DNA of 64,000 nucleotides from Limonium bicolor. Taxonomy: Eukaryota > Streptophyta > Magnoliopsida > Caryophyllales > Plumbaginaceae. The position numbers were made by a program, and so were the translations under genes. The stretch is taken from the NCBI GenBank assembly GCA_023374045.1, contig CM041777.1, forward strand, positions 88,902,300-88,966,299, read 5' to 3'. Under the pieces are notes generated by a model that was given only the letters and a program-made list of their open reading frames with translations, had not been told where the DNA came from and did no database searches. Positions 35,344 to 48,414 of this stretch are shown here, in pieces; the first letter of the stretch is position 1, and each line of letters starts with the position of its first letter.

Positions 35344-35662
35344 GATTATGTATAATGTCTTTGATTTGTATGTGCTTGGTAATAGTTTGGAATGGAGAGG
35401 GATGGAGAGATCTTGTGAGATGTGTTGCTAAGATAAATGTGGGAATCAAACTAAAACATTTTTTAAAAAAACACACTATTTTCGAGGGTGGTAAAGGAAA
35501 GAATCGAGGAAAAAGCCCTGTCATTTCAGGTTTCATTCAGCTCTTTTTCGGCAGTTTCAAAACCGCCGGAAAAAACTTCTAACCTCTTACTCGGCGGTGT
35601 TATTTTTGGCGGTTTGAATTTAGCCCAAAAAACCGTAGAAAATGATATGTTTTGTACTAGTG
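35344..35662. mobile_element. CACTA right end, copy 2
   Basis: Same right terminus as 7196, CACTAGTACAAAACATATCA when read on the minus strand from 35662, with the GGCGGTTT sub-terminal motifs. It is truncated at the left by the duplication breakpoint. Confidence 0.7.
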
Positions 35663-35715
35663 AAGCTTGACTACAAACCAAGTGAGAACTTCAAAATAGT
35701 ACATTAAATATTTTT

Positions 35716-36262
35716 GGAAAAATTACATCCCTCACTCATGATGTTTGGCGAAATTACACACTCCACCCGTGTGGTTTCAAAAATTACTTTTCCCACCCAT
35801 GTGGTTTCCCCTTTTTTACATCCGACAACTTTTCTATTTTTTGTTCAACTTAAAAGATGCTTAAATGGTGTCCAAAGTTGATGAAACATTACACGCACGA
35901 TGCTAAAGTGCTATATTTTGGTCCGGCATGAAATCCAAAGTTTTTTAAGCTCATATGTGATCTGTGGGCCCCAATAAAACATCTGACAAGTGAACGTGTG
36001 TTCATTGGGTCCCACATGTCACATGTGAGCTTAAAAATTTTGAATTTGGCATTGGACCAAAACATAACACTTTAGCATCATTCATGTAAAGTTTCATCAA
36101 ATTTGGACAACATTTAAGCATCTCCTAAGTTGAATGAAAATTATAAAAGTTGTCGGATGTAAAAAAGGGGAAACCACATGGGTGGGGAAAGTAATTTTTG
36201 AAACCTCGTGGGTGGGGTGTGTAATTTCGCCAAACATCATGGGTGGATGATGTAAATTTCCC
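35716..36262. mobile_element. foldback MITE 1, copy 2
   Basis: Orthologous to 7250-7794, with a few substitutions between the copies. Same palindromic structure, with GGAAAAATTACATC opposite GATGTAAATTTCCC. Confidence 0.75.
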
Positions 36263-36275
36263 AATTTTTTTATAA

Positions 36276-36812
36276 GGGAAAAACTATATGTCCCGCCCAT
36301 GACATTTGGTGAAATTACACTCCACCCATGAGGTTTCAAAAATTACTTTTCCTACCCACGTGGTTTCCCCCATTTTACATCCAACAACTTTTCTATTTTT
36401 TTTCAATTTAAAAGATGCTTAAACGTTGTTCGAAATTGATGAAATTTTACATGGACAATGCTAAAGTGTTATATTTTGATTCAGTGACAAATCTAAAGTT
36501 TTTAAAGCTCAAATGTGACATGTGGGACCCAATAAAAATATGCTCACATGTCAATGTTTCATTGGGTCCCACGGGTCACATGTGAGCTTAAATATTTGAC
36601 ATATGATCAAAATATAACACTTTAGCACCATCCATATAGAGTGTCATCAATTCCGGACAACGTTTAAGCATCTTTTAAATTGAACAAAAATTAGAAAAGT
36701 TACTGGATGTAAAATGAGGGAAACCACACTGGTAGGGAAAGTAATTTTTTAAACCTCGTGGGAGGAGTGTGTAATTTCATCAAACTTCATAGGTGGGGCA
36801 TGTACTTTTCCC
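36276..36812. mobile_element. foldback MITE 2, copy 2
   Basis: Orthologous to 7809-8346 with the same Mutator-like target duplication context (TTTTTTATAA on both sides). Confidence 0.75.
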
Positions 36813-36861
36813 TTTTTTATAAAGATTACTGATTATATAACCTCAAAGACATTAAAACAAT

Positions 36862-37764
36862 TTAGGGGATGCTTACATGGGTGGGGCATGTACTTTTCCC
36901 CCACATGGTTTTATAAATTAATTCCTTACCCATGACGTTTACATCTGGTTACCTTCGGTCAAAATTGGTTTTCTCTAATTTTCATTCAATTTAGGGGATG
37001 CTTAAATGCTGTCCGAAGTTGATTAACTTCACATGGACTGCGTCAAAGTGTTATTTTTCAAACTTATAACGCCAATTTTTATAAGCTCACATGTGACATG
37101 TGCAACCCAATGAAAACAAGTTCAGAGTAAACATTTTCTTTTTATTTCAGGTGCAAGTTGGTTTCCTCTAATTTTTGATATTTAGGAGAAGCTTAAACGT
37201 TGTCTGTAGTTGACGAAACTTTACATGGACAATGTAAAGTGTTATTTTTTGAATCTATGCAAAATCGCAAGTTTTGTAAGCTCACATGTGATCCGTGAGA
37301 CCTAATGAAAATATGCATGTTCAAAGTACGCTTTTGGCAAACCTTACGCTGAACATGCATGTTTTTATTGGGTCTCACAGGTTAAATGTGAACTCACAAA
37401 ACTTGGGATTTGACATAGGTCCAAAAAATAACAATTTAACATCGTCCATGGAAAGTTTCATAACTACGAACAATGTTTGAGCATCTCCTCAATTGAATGA
37501 AAATTAAAGAAAACCAACTTACGGTAGCCACGACACAAAAAAACTTACTCTGAACATGAATTTATTGGATCGCATGCCACATGTAAGCTTATATGACATA
37601 GGTCAAAAAATAACACTTTAGCACCGTCTATGTAAAGTTTAATCAACTTTAATCAATATTTAAACATCTCATAAATTGAACAAAAGTTAGAGAAACCAGT
37701 TCTAACGAAAGGTGCAAGATGTAATTTCACTAAACGTCAAAAGGGGAAGGTGTAATTTTTCCTT
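36862..37764. mobile_element. foldback MITE 3 (nested), copy 2
   Basis: Orthologous to 8395-9288. The mirrored 61-residue frames at 37193-37480 are again palindrome artefacts. Confidence 0.65.
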
Positions 37765-38308
37765 AAAATTAAGTGTTGTACTTAAGATGATCTTGTTTTC
37801 TCAAGGAAAATGTTCAAGATATTTCAAAATTTTATATGGTTTTTGCAATCTCTTTTTATTCATGTAGCTATATAAAAATATAATTAATTGTTTAGTCAAT
37901 ACAATAATAAATAGCGATTAATTTTAAAACATATGCTTAAAATATAAATTTACAATCACTAATTTTCTTAGTATTCAAATAATATATAGTAATAAAAAAA
38001 CAAAATTTAACGAGGATCTCAAGGTGATTTTTGGTACTATAGTTAAAAATAAAAATAGAGGTCCATTTTTGCAAGTTAATTATAAAATAGACTTTGACAA
38101 CTTAGTTAAATTGAAAGTTCAACCATGTTTGCATTTAAAATATTAATTATGAGAACAATTACAAGTAATTAACAATTTAATTAAAAATTAGACTTTGATT
38201 ATTTAAGGAAAATCTATAGTATATCTATTTTTTACCTCAAAAAATAGACATTGACATCAGAATGAAAAATGAACGTACAAGAAATTATATTGTAAAAGAC
38301 AAAATAAA
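37765..38308. other. AT-rich spacer, copy 2
   Basis: Equivalent to 9289-9831. Nothing recognised. Confidence 0.5.
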
Positions 38309-38672
38309 GGGAAAATCACATTATGCCACTAAAATGTTTCATAATTCACCATATACACCTTTTTTGAAACTTGTCCCTCATATGCCACGAAAATGTTTCA
38401 AAATTCACAAGATATCACGATTCGGTAATAGACGTTGACTGTGCTTTGGGAAATGATCATTTGTACCCCTGACAGTTTAATTTTTTTTTTTACTTTTTTA
38501 AGTTAGTGGTTATTATAGCGGTTATTTTTTTATTTTTTAAAGTTCACATTATGTCCTTGATTTTACAAAAAGTTCACGATAGGCCCATTTTTTTTTTACG
38601 AATGGTTGTGAAGTATACCTCTGCTTTTACAAAAACTTCACAATATGGCCCTACTTTTATAAAAACCTCACA
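38309..38672. mobile_element. left arm of the GRF foldback, copy 2 (interrupted)
   Basis: Starts GGGAAAATCACATTATGCC like 9832. The element is split at TCACA (38668-38672) by the 12-kb insertion and resumes at 50762. Confidence 0.8.
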
Positions 38673-39529
38673 TGTAACACCGCTGAATAAACATCCAGTA
38701 ATACAAACGTCACACCTGAACAACATCACGGTTAAACTACGCAGCAGTATAAACTCCATCCGGGTGTCACAGACGCCAACCACCCATGTGGTTGACACAA
38801 CCATACTACCGACATCCAGTTACGGTCTGAATGACTGGAAACAGCCCTCAGACAAAACTCATATACAGCTTAAAATACAATTCCAAATACTGAGTGTCTA
38901 CAATATAATTACTAAATCATAAATCGAAAAGTACAACCCGGGTTTAGTAACATCCCATACACTAACATACTATTCCAACTCAAAAGTCATGCCCAGATAG
39001 ACTACCCCCATGATAGCCATCCCGCCTACGCTCCGTTGTCATCCAGCTCAATACCTGTAAAAATTGGGTTGTAAAGGACTCAGCAAACTACGCTGAGTAT
39101 GAACGTGTGTAGCCCGTATGTTGCCGAGCTACACGACTACTTGGTCGAATATTATTAAGTCAATTTACATGCTATAATAAAGCAGTAGAGCAGGCCATAA
39201 TACATCATGGTTTCATACACACTCAAGGGTAGCAAAGCGTTAACAACAAGCAACCAAGCATAACATACTGGCGTCATAGCCACATCAAACACACAACCAA
39301 GCTCAACAAGCTGCTAGTATCGCAACAACAATCATGTACATAATAATATGTATGCATAGGTACGTTATACTCCTGATCCTCATTATGGGATCATTCGAGC
39401 GTTGTGTGATTTTATTTCTTTTCTCTTGTTCTCATAATGTGTATTACTTTCTCTTTCCTTGCACCAGGTCTGGGGATATAGTTAGGTCCCGTGACCATAT
39501 CATGTAGGTGCCAATCTTTCCTTGTTTCT

Positions 39530-39871
39530 TTAAGGATTAATTGTGAATTCTTTTATCACCGCACGTTGGAGGACGTCTCCTCCATAGCAAATTCCTCCAT
39601 TCCCGGCGTCATCCGTCGAGAAAGCGGAGTCGCCTCTGGACTCCAGGATAAATGCTCCACCAAATGCCAATCCTCCATTCCCGACGCCAAAAGTCGAGAA
39701 AGAGGAGTCACCTCTAGACTCTAGGATGCGCTGAGAAAGCGGGGTCACCCAGGGACCCTTAAAATATATTCCACCATAGACGGTCGAAGGATCTGATGCA
39801 GATACTAACTCCCGATCATCCATACCGTGCGGCCCGAGCTGTTGTCTTCCCGGGTTATTCTCGTGTTTCAC
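39530..39871 (-). CDS. 113-aa frame in the LTR with an internal duplication (doubtful gene)
   Basis: The frame contains two near copies of a ~27-residue block (ILESRGDSSFSTFGVGNGGL and ILESRGDSAFSTDDAGNGGI), produced by a tandem DNA duplication at 39565-39730. It lies inside the LTR, where a coding gene is not expected. No family was recognised. It is probably a by-product of the repeat, listed because it is the longest frame in 39-46 kb. Confidence 0.2.
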   Translation of the reverse strand: MKHENNPGRQQLGPHGMDDRELVSASDPSTVYGGIYFKGPWVTPLSQRILESRGDSSFSTFGVGNGGLAFGGAFILESRGDSAFSTDDAGNGGICYGGDVLQRAVIKEFTINP

Positions 39872-42800
39872 CAGTTGGTACTTTACATTTCATTATCATT
39901 ATAATCTCGACACCATAGTGGGTGTCATTAGCGGTCCTCTATAGTTAGAGAGGAGTTTTCTCTTTGTATAGTTCTTTTGTTTTGTTTTCTTTGTAGTTCG
40001 TCAAGTTCCATCTCAAAGCTTCATAAACGAGAAAGGGACTAAACTACAGTGTGCGCACAAGTAATATGCAACAATTATATAACAAGCATATAAGCAAGCC
40101 ACCACAAGCAATCCAATTTCATGCTTTAGTCTTATGGTCATTGTCAAACAAAGCACACAACACACAAGCCGTGTAACACGGCAACATACGAACCACACAT
40201 GTCCATACCTTATTTAGACGCAAGTGTCGTCTCACACATGGGGTCCCGGTCGGCGTTCATTACAGCCCTAACGTCAATTAAAAATACCGTGTTAGTTCAT
40301 GATTTCATGTGACGACACTTCCCTAGCTTATCTCATGTGTGACGGGTGTTATTCCCTAGGTGAGTCATTGAATGTAAAGTTTAGTCTAGCCCTTAGAACT
40401 ACCCCCTGTACTCACCTTAGATGTTTATTTAATCCCTAAGACGTTTACGTCATCGTTTTAAGAGTTAACTAGGTACTTCCCTCTAGCTAATGCCTTAGAG
40501 TATCTAGAACAATAACATGTAACAAGTTTATCGAAGATGTATTCGCATTCGCCTAAGGGGTATTCTTTTCTTAGCTAAATAGCTATATTTTAAGCTCATC
40601 ATTTACACAATAGCACTCCCCCATCACTTCTATAACTCCCTTATACTGAAGCTTAAATGTTTCAAAACTGAAATAAAGTTCTTGTACAAAACCCTATCTT
40701 ATCACACTTTTAATGTATCTAAAGGTGTCCAAACTTCCTAGGATGTCCCATAAGTTCAGCTAGATACATTAGGAGGGCTTTGGGGTCATTATCAATCTAA
40801 CATCACCCTCATAACACCCATGTACATCAGTTATACAGAAGCACGGGTTACAGAAACCGAAAATACAAGATCTGTTTACAACTTCATTTAACTCCAGATT
40901 TAAGTCTCCTAAACTGGTTTTTAGTTTTCCCCAAGTGTATTCCTCATTACCCACGTATGTTAGCAAGGTTTTTAAGTCCATTTTCAACCCAATACACTCT
41001 CTTTAACCATCTGTATTATAATCATACAGCAACATAAATTTCAGAAACTGAAACATCCATCTTGTGCAAAGCTTCACTAAACCTCTCCTTTTAATGTTTT
41101 AAATTGCTTTCTAATTCCTCCCAAATTGTTTACCCTCTTAGGTAGATATGTTATCAAGGTTATGAGTTAATTTCCAGACCTATACAACCTTCTCATATCA
41201 GCTGTGCTATAGTTATACAGAAACAGCAAGGGTAACAATCTGCAACCACATTTAGTGTATTACCCCTCCATTCCTCGCCTTGTAGTTCAAATATCAGTTT
41301 CTAAACCCACCAAATTTTCTTGTACAGATTTACTTAGGTGCATTAGCTAGATGTTGGGTTTATTAGCAAGCTAGTACAACTCTCTTATGCTCCTTGTTTT
41401 TCAGTTATACAGGGGCAACTATTACAGGAAGAAAACTAACACAGATTATGTTCACCATTCTTGATCCTTGCTGTTGGCTGATGAAATTAACTTCTACTTC
41501 TCCCAAATGGTTTAGCTACTGAGTTAGATGGATTAGCAAGACTTTAAACTCCTAAAACTCTCGATACAACCCTCTTATACCTTCTGCAACAGAGTTATAC
41601 AAAATTCAGCTTTCAGGAGAACTATAAACTGAAGTGTCAAAATCTGGTAGTCTTCTTTTATTTCCTTCTGGTTGTTCGCATGCCTGACTAAACCTCTAAA
41701 AACAGAAGTAGGAAAAGAGTTTTAAGGGATATCAACAGCTTTCTTATTTGAGCAAAACCAGAAAATGATTTGAACATTTAATAAAAAAAAAAAGCTGCCA
41801 TAAGGAGTGTTAACGGGAACTTTTCCTTGAAATGTAGAAAGCGAATGATTTAAGCAGTAGAAACCGAAACAAGGTTTACTGAATTGCTTAGTTATCTAAC
41901 CTGTATAGATTTGAGGTTTGAGCAACAGACCACAACCATTTGCCCAAACCTTAGCCCAAGCAGGTCTCATTCTATCTAAACAAAGAATTAAGGCGAGAGC
42001 AGGAACTGAAGGAAAAATGACTTAATGCCAACAGTACAGGTCTGGACAATAAGATATATCACCAAGCGCAAGCCTTTTTAGCCACAAGGTTAATCAAAGC
42101 TCAAAACAAATCATCACTAGGGAATTCTTAAACCCGGAATAATGCAAAATAGGAGGGTTGTATCCCAGTTGGTTTTATTTGAAGTTATCAAAATAATACG
42201 ATGTGATAGTCGGGAATACGTTTTTGTTCTGTATATAGCAGAATTTTGACCAAACTAAATTACTACTACGAATTAAGATAATGATCAATGCTTAACATAT
42301 TAACCAGACTTTGCTATAGCAGAAATGGTGTTATACAACATCACCCCAACCAGTTAAGTGTTCTAGCAACAGTTTAACTCAGACACAACAGAAACCACAA
42401 TGTTAATCCTGCAGATATGTCCTTATACTGAAACCAACAAGCTGCAGAACCGAAAACACAATATGTGCATCTTCTCTTTTATCCTTCTTGCTGTTCATTA
42501 ATCTTACTTCTAGTTTTACCCCAACTTATTTACGTGTAGGCGTATAGGCTAGCATGGGTTCAGGTTCATTTACCCGACAACATAACTGTTATAAGGCCTC
42601 TGAAAAGTCCATGTACAGAGGGACTCAAAATTTGCAGAAGTTTACCTGAACTGCAATATTCTTTTCTTCTTCTTCTTCTGTTTTTCTTTTCATTCATTGA
42701 TCTGTTTTTTTTCTTTCACTTTCCCCCACGTTGTCTAGCTAATTAGTAAGGGTTTTTAATTCCTTCAACGTGCTTATAACCTATTTGGTGTGTCAGCAGT

Positions 42801-44350
42801 GTGCTAGGTTTATTAACAAACCAACCCAGTACTCGTATCACTTCTGGGACTAGCTGTGCAGGATTGACCAATTCAAGAACAGCAGTTCGAGTTCTCTGCT
42901 TCCAACTGTTTTTTTTTATCACTCTCAGCGTGTCTCCCACTTGGTAGAGGGTTGGAGTTGTGTTTTAAATTCGTTTGTAGGTTAATACCCATTCCATATC
43001 ACCCCTTGAAAGTTAGCAAGCAGAAGGACTCCAACTACAGAGACCGAACTGACTTAACAACTCAAACTTAACAGCTTCTTTTTTTTTTTTTGCTGATCGT
43101 GAATTCCGTTTAAGTGTAGCTACGGATCTGAATAAACACAAGGGCTCCATGACTAGTCCTTACCTTGGTGGATCCTTGTCGTTGGGTGGGGTTCCCAAGC
43201 CATGATCTCTCGGTAACAATCTCCTGAGTATGTTCCAAGGAACGTCCGCGCAGCCTTTTACTCAGGAAGTTTTCAACGGGGCCAGAAGAACTGCAAGGGA
43301 GCTTCATGCAGTACAAGAAGAGAAAAAAAATGAATGCTAGTTTACGACAGATACAAACCAGAGAAAGAAGGGGAATCTGTTTCAGTTTTACCTTACTGGT
43401 TTCTCTTTTCTTTTTGAAACGGTTTGCTTCAGGTTTCCAGAATTAGAACACACCAATCGGCTTGCAGCAGAGAATTAGGAGGCTTGAGTTACTGGTCAAG
43501 AAGTAAAAGTTTCAGACGAAGAAATAATTCAAGACAGCCAAGGGGAGGATCGGAAACGATAGAGTAAGATCACCGGACAGAAAGAAATACAGGAATGAAG
43601 AGGAAGCTGTTGTCACGGTTTTACCTTGCTGGTTCTTTTTTTTTTTATAACTCTGTTCCAGAGTTTTCCCCAGGGCTTGCACACTGAAGCGGGTTGTTGC
43701 ATGGGACAGCACTAACTGAGTTGGGTAAGACGATGTCTTGAGGGAAAACATTGAGTGGGTTTATCAGTTAGATGCCACTAGCTACTGATTCCCATATGCA
43801 TGCGTGGGAGTTTTCAAAACACAACTCTGATGCATGAAAAACTTGAACCAGCTGCAGACCTTATTCTTTTCTGAAATCGAGAACGAAACACTCGTGTTTC
43901 AGGTTGTCGGGCAGATCAAGGAGGAGTGTGGTGCTCTGTTGTCGTGGTTTTCTTTTCTTTTGTGTCTGATTCAGTCGATGATGCAGAGGGCAATTGAGGG
44001 AATCATAGGTTAAGGAGTGGCAAGAGGGTGGTGATCACAAGTTACAAGATGATGGTGTGGCATGACCTTCAAAAATCTGTAATGGAATTCTTGTCGCCAT
44101 TACGTCACTGAGGTAGAGAAAAAAAAACACTGGGTCTGTGGTTCTTCTTGGTTCCTTTCTGTTCGAGCAGGAGCGATACTGAGAAAGAAGTCAGGGAATA
44201 AGTGGCTCAAGTGAAATCTGATTGGTTTGTTGTTCATTTTTTTTGTTAGTAGTTACAATAGCGGTCGTTTAGGAAGTGGGTGGTGCTGCATCCTTCCAGC
44301 TGCAGGAGTGCTGCAGTAGAATCTTCTCGGCGCGTCACCTCCGGAGCGAA
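39872..44350 (-). mobile_element. long LTR interior, no coding content
   Basis: On the minus strand this has the mixed texture of a long LTR, including a poly-pyrimidine leader-like stretch and short A/T homopolymers (T12 near 43079-43091). Small frames at 42743, 43110 and 43512 lack motifs. No tandem array was seen in this part. Confidence 0.4.
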
Positions 44351-44744
44351 GAGTACTCACATCTTATCTATGATGTTCATATTATTCTAACATAGAAAAT
44401 GAATAAACATCATTCATATATAGTTTAATGATAGTTTCTTTAATTAAATAAGGAGTGTATGTATTGAGAAACATATATTGAGAACTATATATGCAGTAAT
44501 TAATATGTTAAGAAACACATTAGTATTATATAGTTAAATAGCTATTGGTATGTTAAAATATTAATTAATCATTGTAATGATTAGGTGAATATTTTGTGTG
44601 TTCATCAATTAAAAATTTCTTTTCTTTATATAAACTAATATCATATTAGTAACTATACACAAAAAGTAATTATCATTTTATGTTTTCATATTTTTATATT
44701 ACTCTTTATTATATATTGATTCATCATCTCTAGAATAATGTTTT

Positions 44745-44960
44745 GGAAAATTTCATGAAATGCCACTATATTTTTTGTTAATTCATGAAATGTCACTAAA
44801 CAAAGAGTCACAAAATGCCACTATTTTTTCGTAAAAGTCCATGAAATGTCACTATAGTCATTGACCAGATGGAAAAAAGACAAAAATACCCCTACTAGTT
44901 AACAAAGTATTTTTAAAGTTCACAATATGCCTCTAAGTGTTAAAAATTCACAAAAAATAC
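44745..44960. mobile_element. single arm of a foldback element
   Basis: GGAAAATTTCATGAAATGCCAC followed by several ATGAAATGTCAC/ACAAAATGCCAC repeats, as in the arms of the 9832 and 53438 elements. No matching right arm was found before the tandem repeats at 45060, so it is truncated. Confidence 0.5.
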
Positions 44961-45059
44961 AAAATACAATAAAAATAAAAATAATATATAATAATTCACA
45001 ATGGCAACTACAAGTTGGTTAGCTGTCAAAAGTCACGTGTTCCAACCATTCACAATCAA

Positions 45060-45680
45060 TATTTTCTATTTTGGGGTACGTTTGTGGTGTAGGGTAATTT
45101 TTTTAACTAAGTCTATACTTTATAATGTCACAATAAGCCTTCAACGTTTTCATATTTCCTAGGGTGGTTTTGAGGGTGGGTTTGTGGTGTAGGGTAATCT
45201 TTTTTAACTAAGTCTATACTTATAATGTCGCAACTGACTCGACAATAAGCATTTGACGTTTTTTAGCTTTTCCAGGGTGGTTTTTTGGGTGGGTTTGTGG
45301 TGTAGGGTAATCTTTTTTTATTCATTCTATTCTTTATAATGTCGACAATGACTCGACATGTTTTTAGGGTTTGTGGTTTAGGGATTAGCCCTAATCCCTT
45401 CACTACAAACCCTAAAAATGCCTTCAATGTTTTAATATTTTCTAGGGTGGATTTTGGGGTGGGTTTGTGGTGTAGGGTAATCTTTTTTAACTAAGTCTAT
45501 ACTTTATAATATCCCAACTGACTCTGCAATATGCCTTCGACGTTTTAAGATTTCTTAGGGTGGTTTTTGGGGTGGGTTTGTGGTGTAGGGTAATATTTTT
45601 TTCTTCATTCTATTCTTTATAATGTCGACACTGACTCGACAGGTTTTTAGGGTTTGTGGTTCAGGTATTAGGGTCATTTA
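45060..45680 (+). repeat. tandem repeat of ~100-113 bp
   Basis: GTTTGTGGTGTAGGGTAAT recurs near 45080, 45180, 45293, 45463 and 45573, each followed by TTTTTTAACTAAGTCTATAC or a variant, TTTATAATGTC and ACTGACTCGACA. The larger gap (170 bp) holds a palindromic insert around 45365-45412 in which AGGGATTAG meets CCCTAATCCC. Confidence 0.75.
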
Positions 45681-45806
45681 TTAGTTTCAGAATTATATGC
45701 CATTCATACGGTAATAAATATGCCATAAGTTTACGTAATACTTGCCATGATTTCGTATCATTAACATGAAAACCTACTGAATTCATTTTTAACTTTCCAA
45801 ATAATA

Positions 45807-46150
45807 GGTTAACCATTTACGATTGACAAGTTAACCATTTACGAATGACAGGTTAACCATTTACGAATGACAGGTTAACCATTTACATGCGACAGGTTAA
45901 CCATTTACATGCGACAGGTTAACCATTTATGATTGACAGGTTTACAATTTACATGTGACAGGTTAACCATTTACATGTGTCAGGTTAACCATTTACATGC
46001 GACATGTTAACCATTTATGATTGACAGGTTAACCATTTACATGCGACAGGTTAACCATTTACATGCGACAGGTTAACCATTTATGATTGATAGGTTAACC
46101 ACTTACATGCGACAGGTTAACCATTTACATGGGATAGGTTAACCATTTAT
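45807..46150 (+). repeat. 22-bp GTTAAC minisatellite, array A (~16 units)
   Basis: Sixteen consecutive units on the pattern GGTTAACCATTTACATGCGACA, with variants CGATTGACA, CGAATGACA and TGATTGACA. There are no spacers, so this is a minisatellite rather than a spaced array. Array B at 48415 shares the core. Confidence 0.9.
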
Positions 46151-46465
46151 AATTATTATTATTTTAATTTCATAAAATTTCACAATTATTTTGGTGTTAT
46201 ATTTTTTAATGTAATTTTAATTAAAAATATACGTATACAATTTTAATTAACATTAAATTCAACATTTATGAATATATTACTTTTATATTTGGATGAATAT
46301 GTATGCTTTTGATACATATATTTAAATTGTTTTAATTTTTATACATAATGTATATTCTTTTAGTATATAATTCTAAATTGTTTGACACATACTATAGACC
46401 CGTTCTAAAACATTTAGAGACTAAAAACATGTTTCAACTTCCAATCATGCTACTACTTTATTAAA

Positions 46466-47620
46466 ACTTTTTTTTTGGTCGAAAAACTGGAGGCACAGCC
46501 TCAATCTGTATTAGAAATCATCAAGTTACATCACTAAGAAGCAAGGCCTGGACACAGCAAGGAGCTGTAACCAACTCGGTACAAGACCAACCCTCATTTA
46601 GGCTAACTTTAGCTAAAGCATCAGCCACTAAGTTACATTCGCGAGAGACATACTCAAGAGATACAACCCAGGTCCTATCTAAGAAGGCTTTACATTCCAT
46701 AACTAGAGGTCTACAATGATGGTGATCTGGGCAATCCTCAACCAGCTTCACCAGCTCCAAAGAGTCCGAACAGAACTGGATATTATTCATCTGCTTTCCC
46801 CAGGCCAGCTTGAGTGCATGGAGCAGCGCCAGTGCTTCAGCTTGAAGGACACTTGTCTTGCCCGAGAGCATGCCAAAGCCGGTTATCCATGATCCTTCAC
46901 TGTCCCTGCAAACACCACCAATTGCAGTTAAACTATTAGACTGATTAAATGCACAATCCACATTAAACTTAACAATCCCATGACCTGGTGGACTCCAACT
47001 TCTTCCTGGATCTGCCCTGTTACTCAACAAACCAGGGTCTTGCTCCTGGGTAATAAAAGAGATTGCCTCCCAGGCTTTTCTGTTATTCCTGCAAGCATTG
47101 ATAATAGAATACAAAGGCAAAAACATATTTTGCTCCTGCCCAAAGACTTTGGAGTTACGCCATATCCATAACATATGACAGCTGATAGCAAAAACGAAAG
47201 CCAGTTATCTCTAATCAGTCTATAGGCTTTTTTAATAAGTTGTCCTTCAACCAAACTGATAGATGAGTTGTCCAATAAAACTCTCCCCTATTAGCAGCAG
47301 GAATAAATTTATCCCAAACTCTTCTAGCCACACTGCAATCACGAAGGACATGAATGATGGATTCCTCTCTGCCACAAAAGTGACAGGAACTATCAGAAGT
47401 AAACCCCAGCCTGAACCTTCTATCATTAGTATAAGTTTACCCAAGCACACCTGCCAAACCAGACCCTGACCCTTCCTGCACAGGAAGCTCCATAATACTT
47501 GAAAAAGCTTAGAATCGACAGTTTGACTATGAGTATCAGTCTGAGAATTAAGCAACGCATAAGCAGATTTGACATTATAACACCAGATATGTAAGTCCCA
47601 GCTAAGAAGTCCTCTCCCGC
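46466..47620 (-). pseudogene. 5'-truncated LINE: zinc-binding region and RNase H
   Basis: Read on the minus strand it ends with GAGGCTGTGCCTCCAG, TTTTTCGACC and an A run, a common plant L1 3' end. 46521-47174 encodes a 217-residue RNase H domain (RVT_3 type) with all acidic residues visible: FNVDCAF, LQAEALALLHAL, FCSDSLEL and VADALAK. Upstream, in another frame, is CHFCGREESIIHVLRDC, the zf-RVT motif (47350-47400). The rest of ORF2 is missing, so this is a truncated insertion that landed between the two minisatellite arrays. It is distinct from the LINE at 24265, whose ORF2 lacks RNase H here. Confidence 0.85.
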
Positions 47621-48414
47621 ACTAGGAAAAACTAGTTGGCTATAGAACCGTGTTTAATTCATCAGGAGAAACTCCATGCAACTAATTATAATTTAACTAA
47701 ACAATGTATTCAAAAACAAAAATACATCTTTATTGTAAAATAAGAAAAAAATAAACAAATATAATATTACCGTTTAAAACAATATAAAAACAAAAATATA
47801 GAAAAACAAAGAACGAGGAATGTTAATTTAAAATTTAATTTTAAAAAAAGTCAAGTATACGTATCTTAAAAAAAGAAGAAATTGTTAATATGGGACAAAT
47901 CATTAAAATTTATGCACGACTCTGGCAGCGGAGCAATATATATTATATCTTGTTGATGTCATAACAGTAAGTTCGACCAGAGTTGTATGTTTCTTTTGTC
48001 GTTTACTTGTAGAAGTGCTGCATATAATTCTGCAGCATATGAGTTGCGCTCCATTGCAATTGAAAAGCAACGCTCTACCAGTAAGCAATCAATGATGGTG
48101 GCGGCTCATATCCTGCAATGGCATTGACGCAGCAGTGCTGCCATTGAATTAACGCACTCAGTGATTAAATTAACGCAAGTCAGACCCGAAGTGCATTCTA
48201 GTTTATTTTTTATTGTTTTATTATATTGTATACTTATCTAGTTTCGTCACTATTATTTTTATCAAATAATTCATTTTTTAAAAGTAATTACTTATGTGAA
48301 TTTGTATAAAAATTATATTTATTGTACTGTTTATCTATTTCATCTTATAATGGATTTTGAAACCTTAATTACTAAAGATATTCCCTCATACTCTTAAGAC
48401 ATGTTTTTTAAGTT
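47621..48414. other. AT-rich spacer
   Basis: No genes. 48012-48056 (GTGCTGCATATAATTCTGCA, then GCATATGAGTTGCGCTCC) is related to 50165-50213, suggesting a dispersed or duplicated regulatory-like block. Confidence 0.4.

Noticed and set aside
45360..45412. TTTAGGG-like words as interstitial telomere repeat
   Set aside because: Only isolated AGGGTTTGTGG/TTTAGGG words in a ~110-bp unit, not a tandem heptamer array.
45807..46150. Regularly repeated 22-bp units as a CRISPR array
   Set aside because: Units are contiguous with no unique spacers, and the context is a plant genome.
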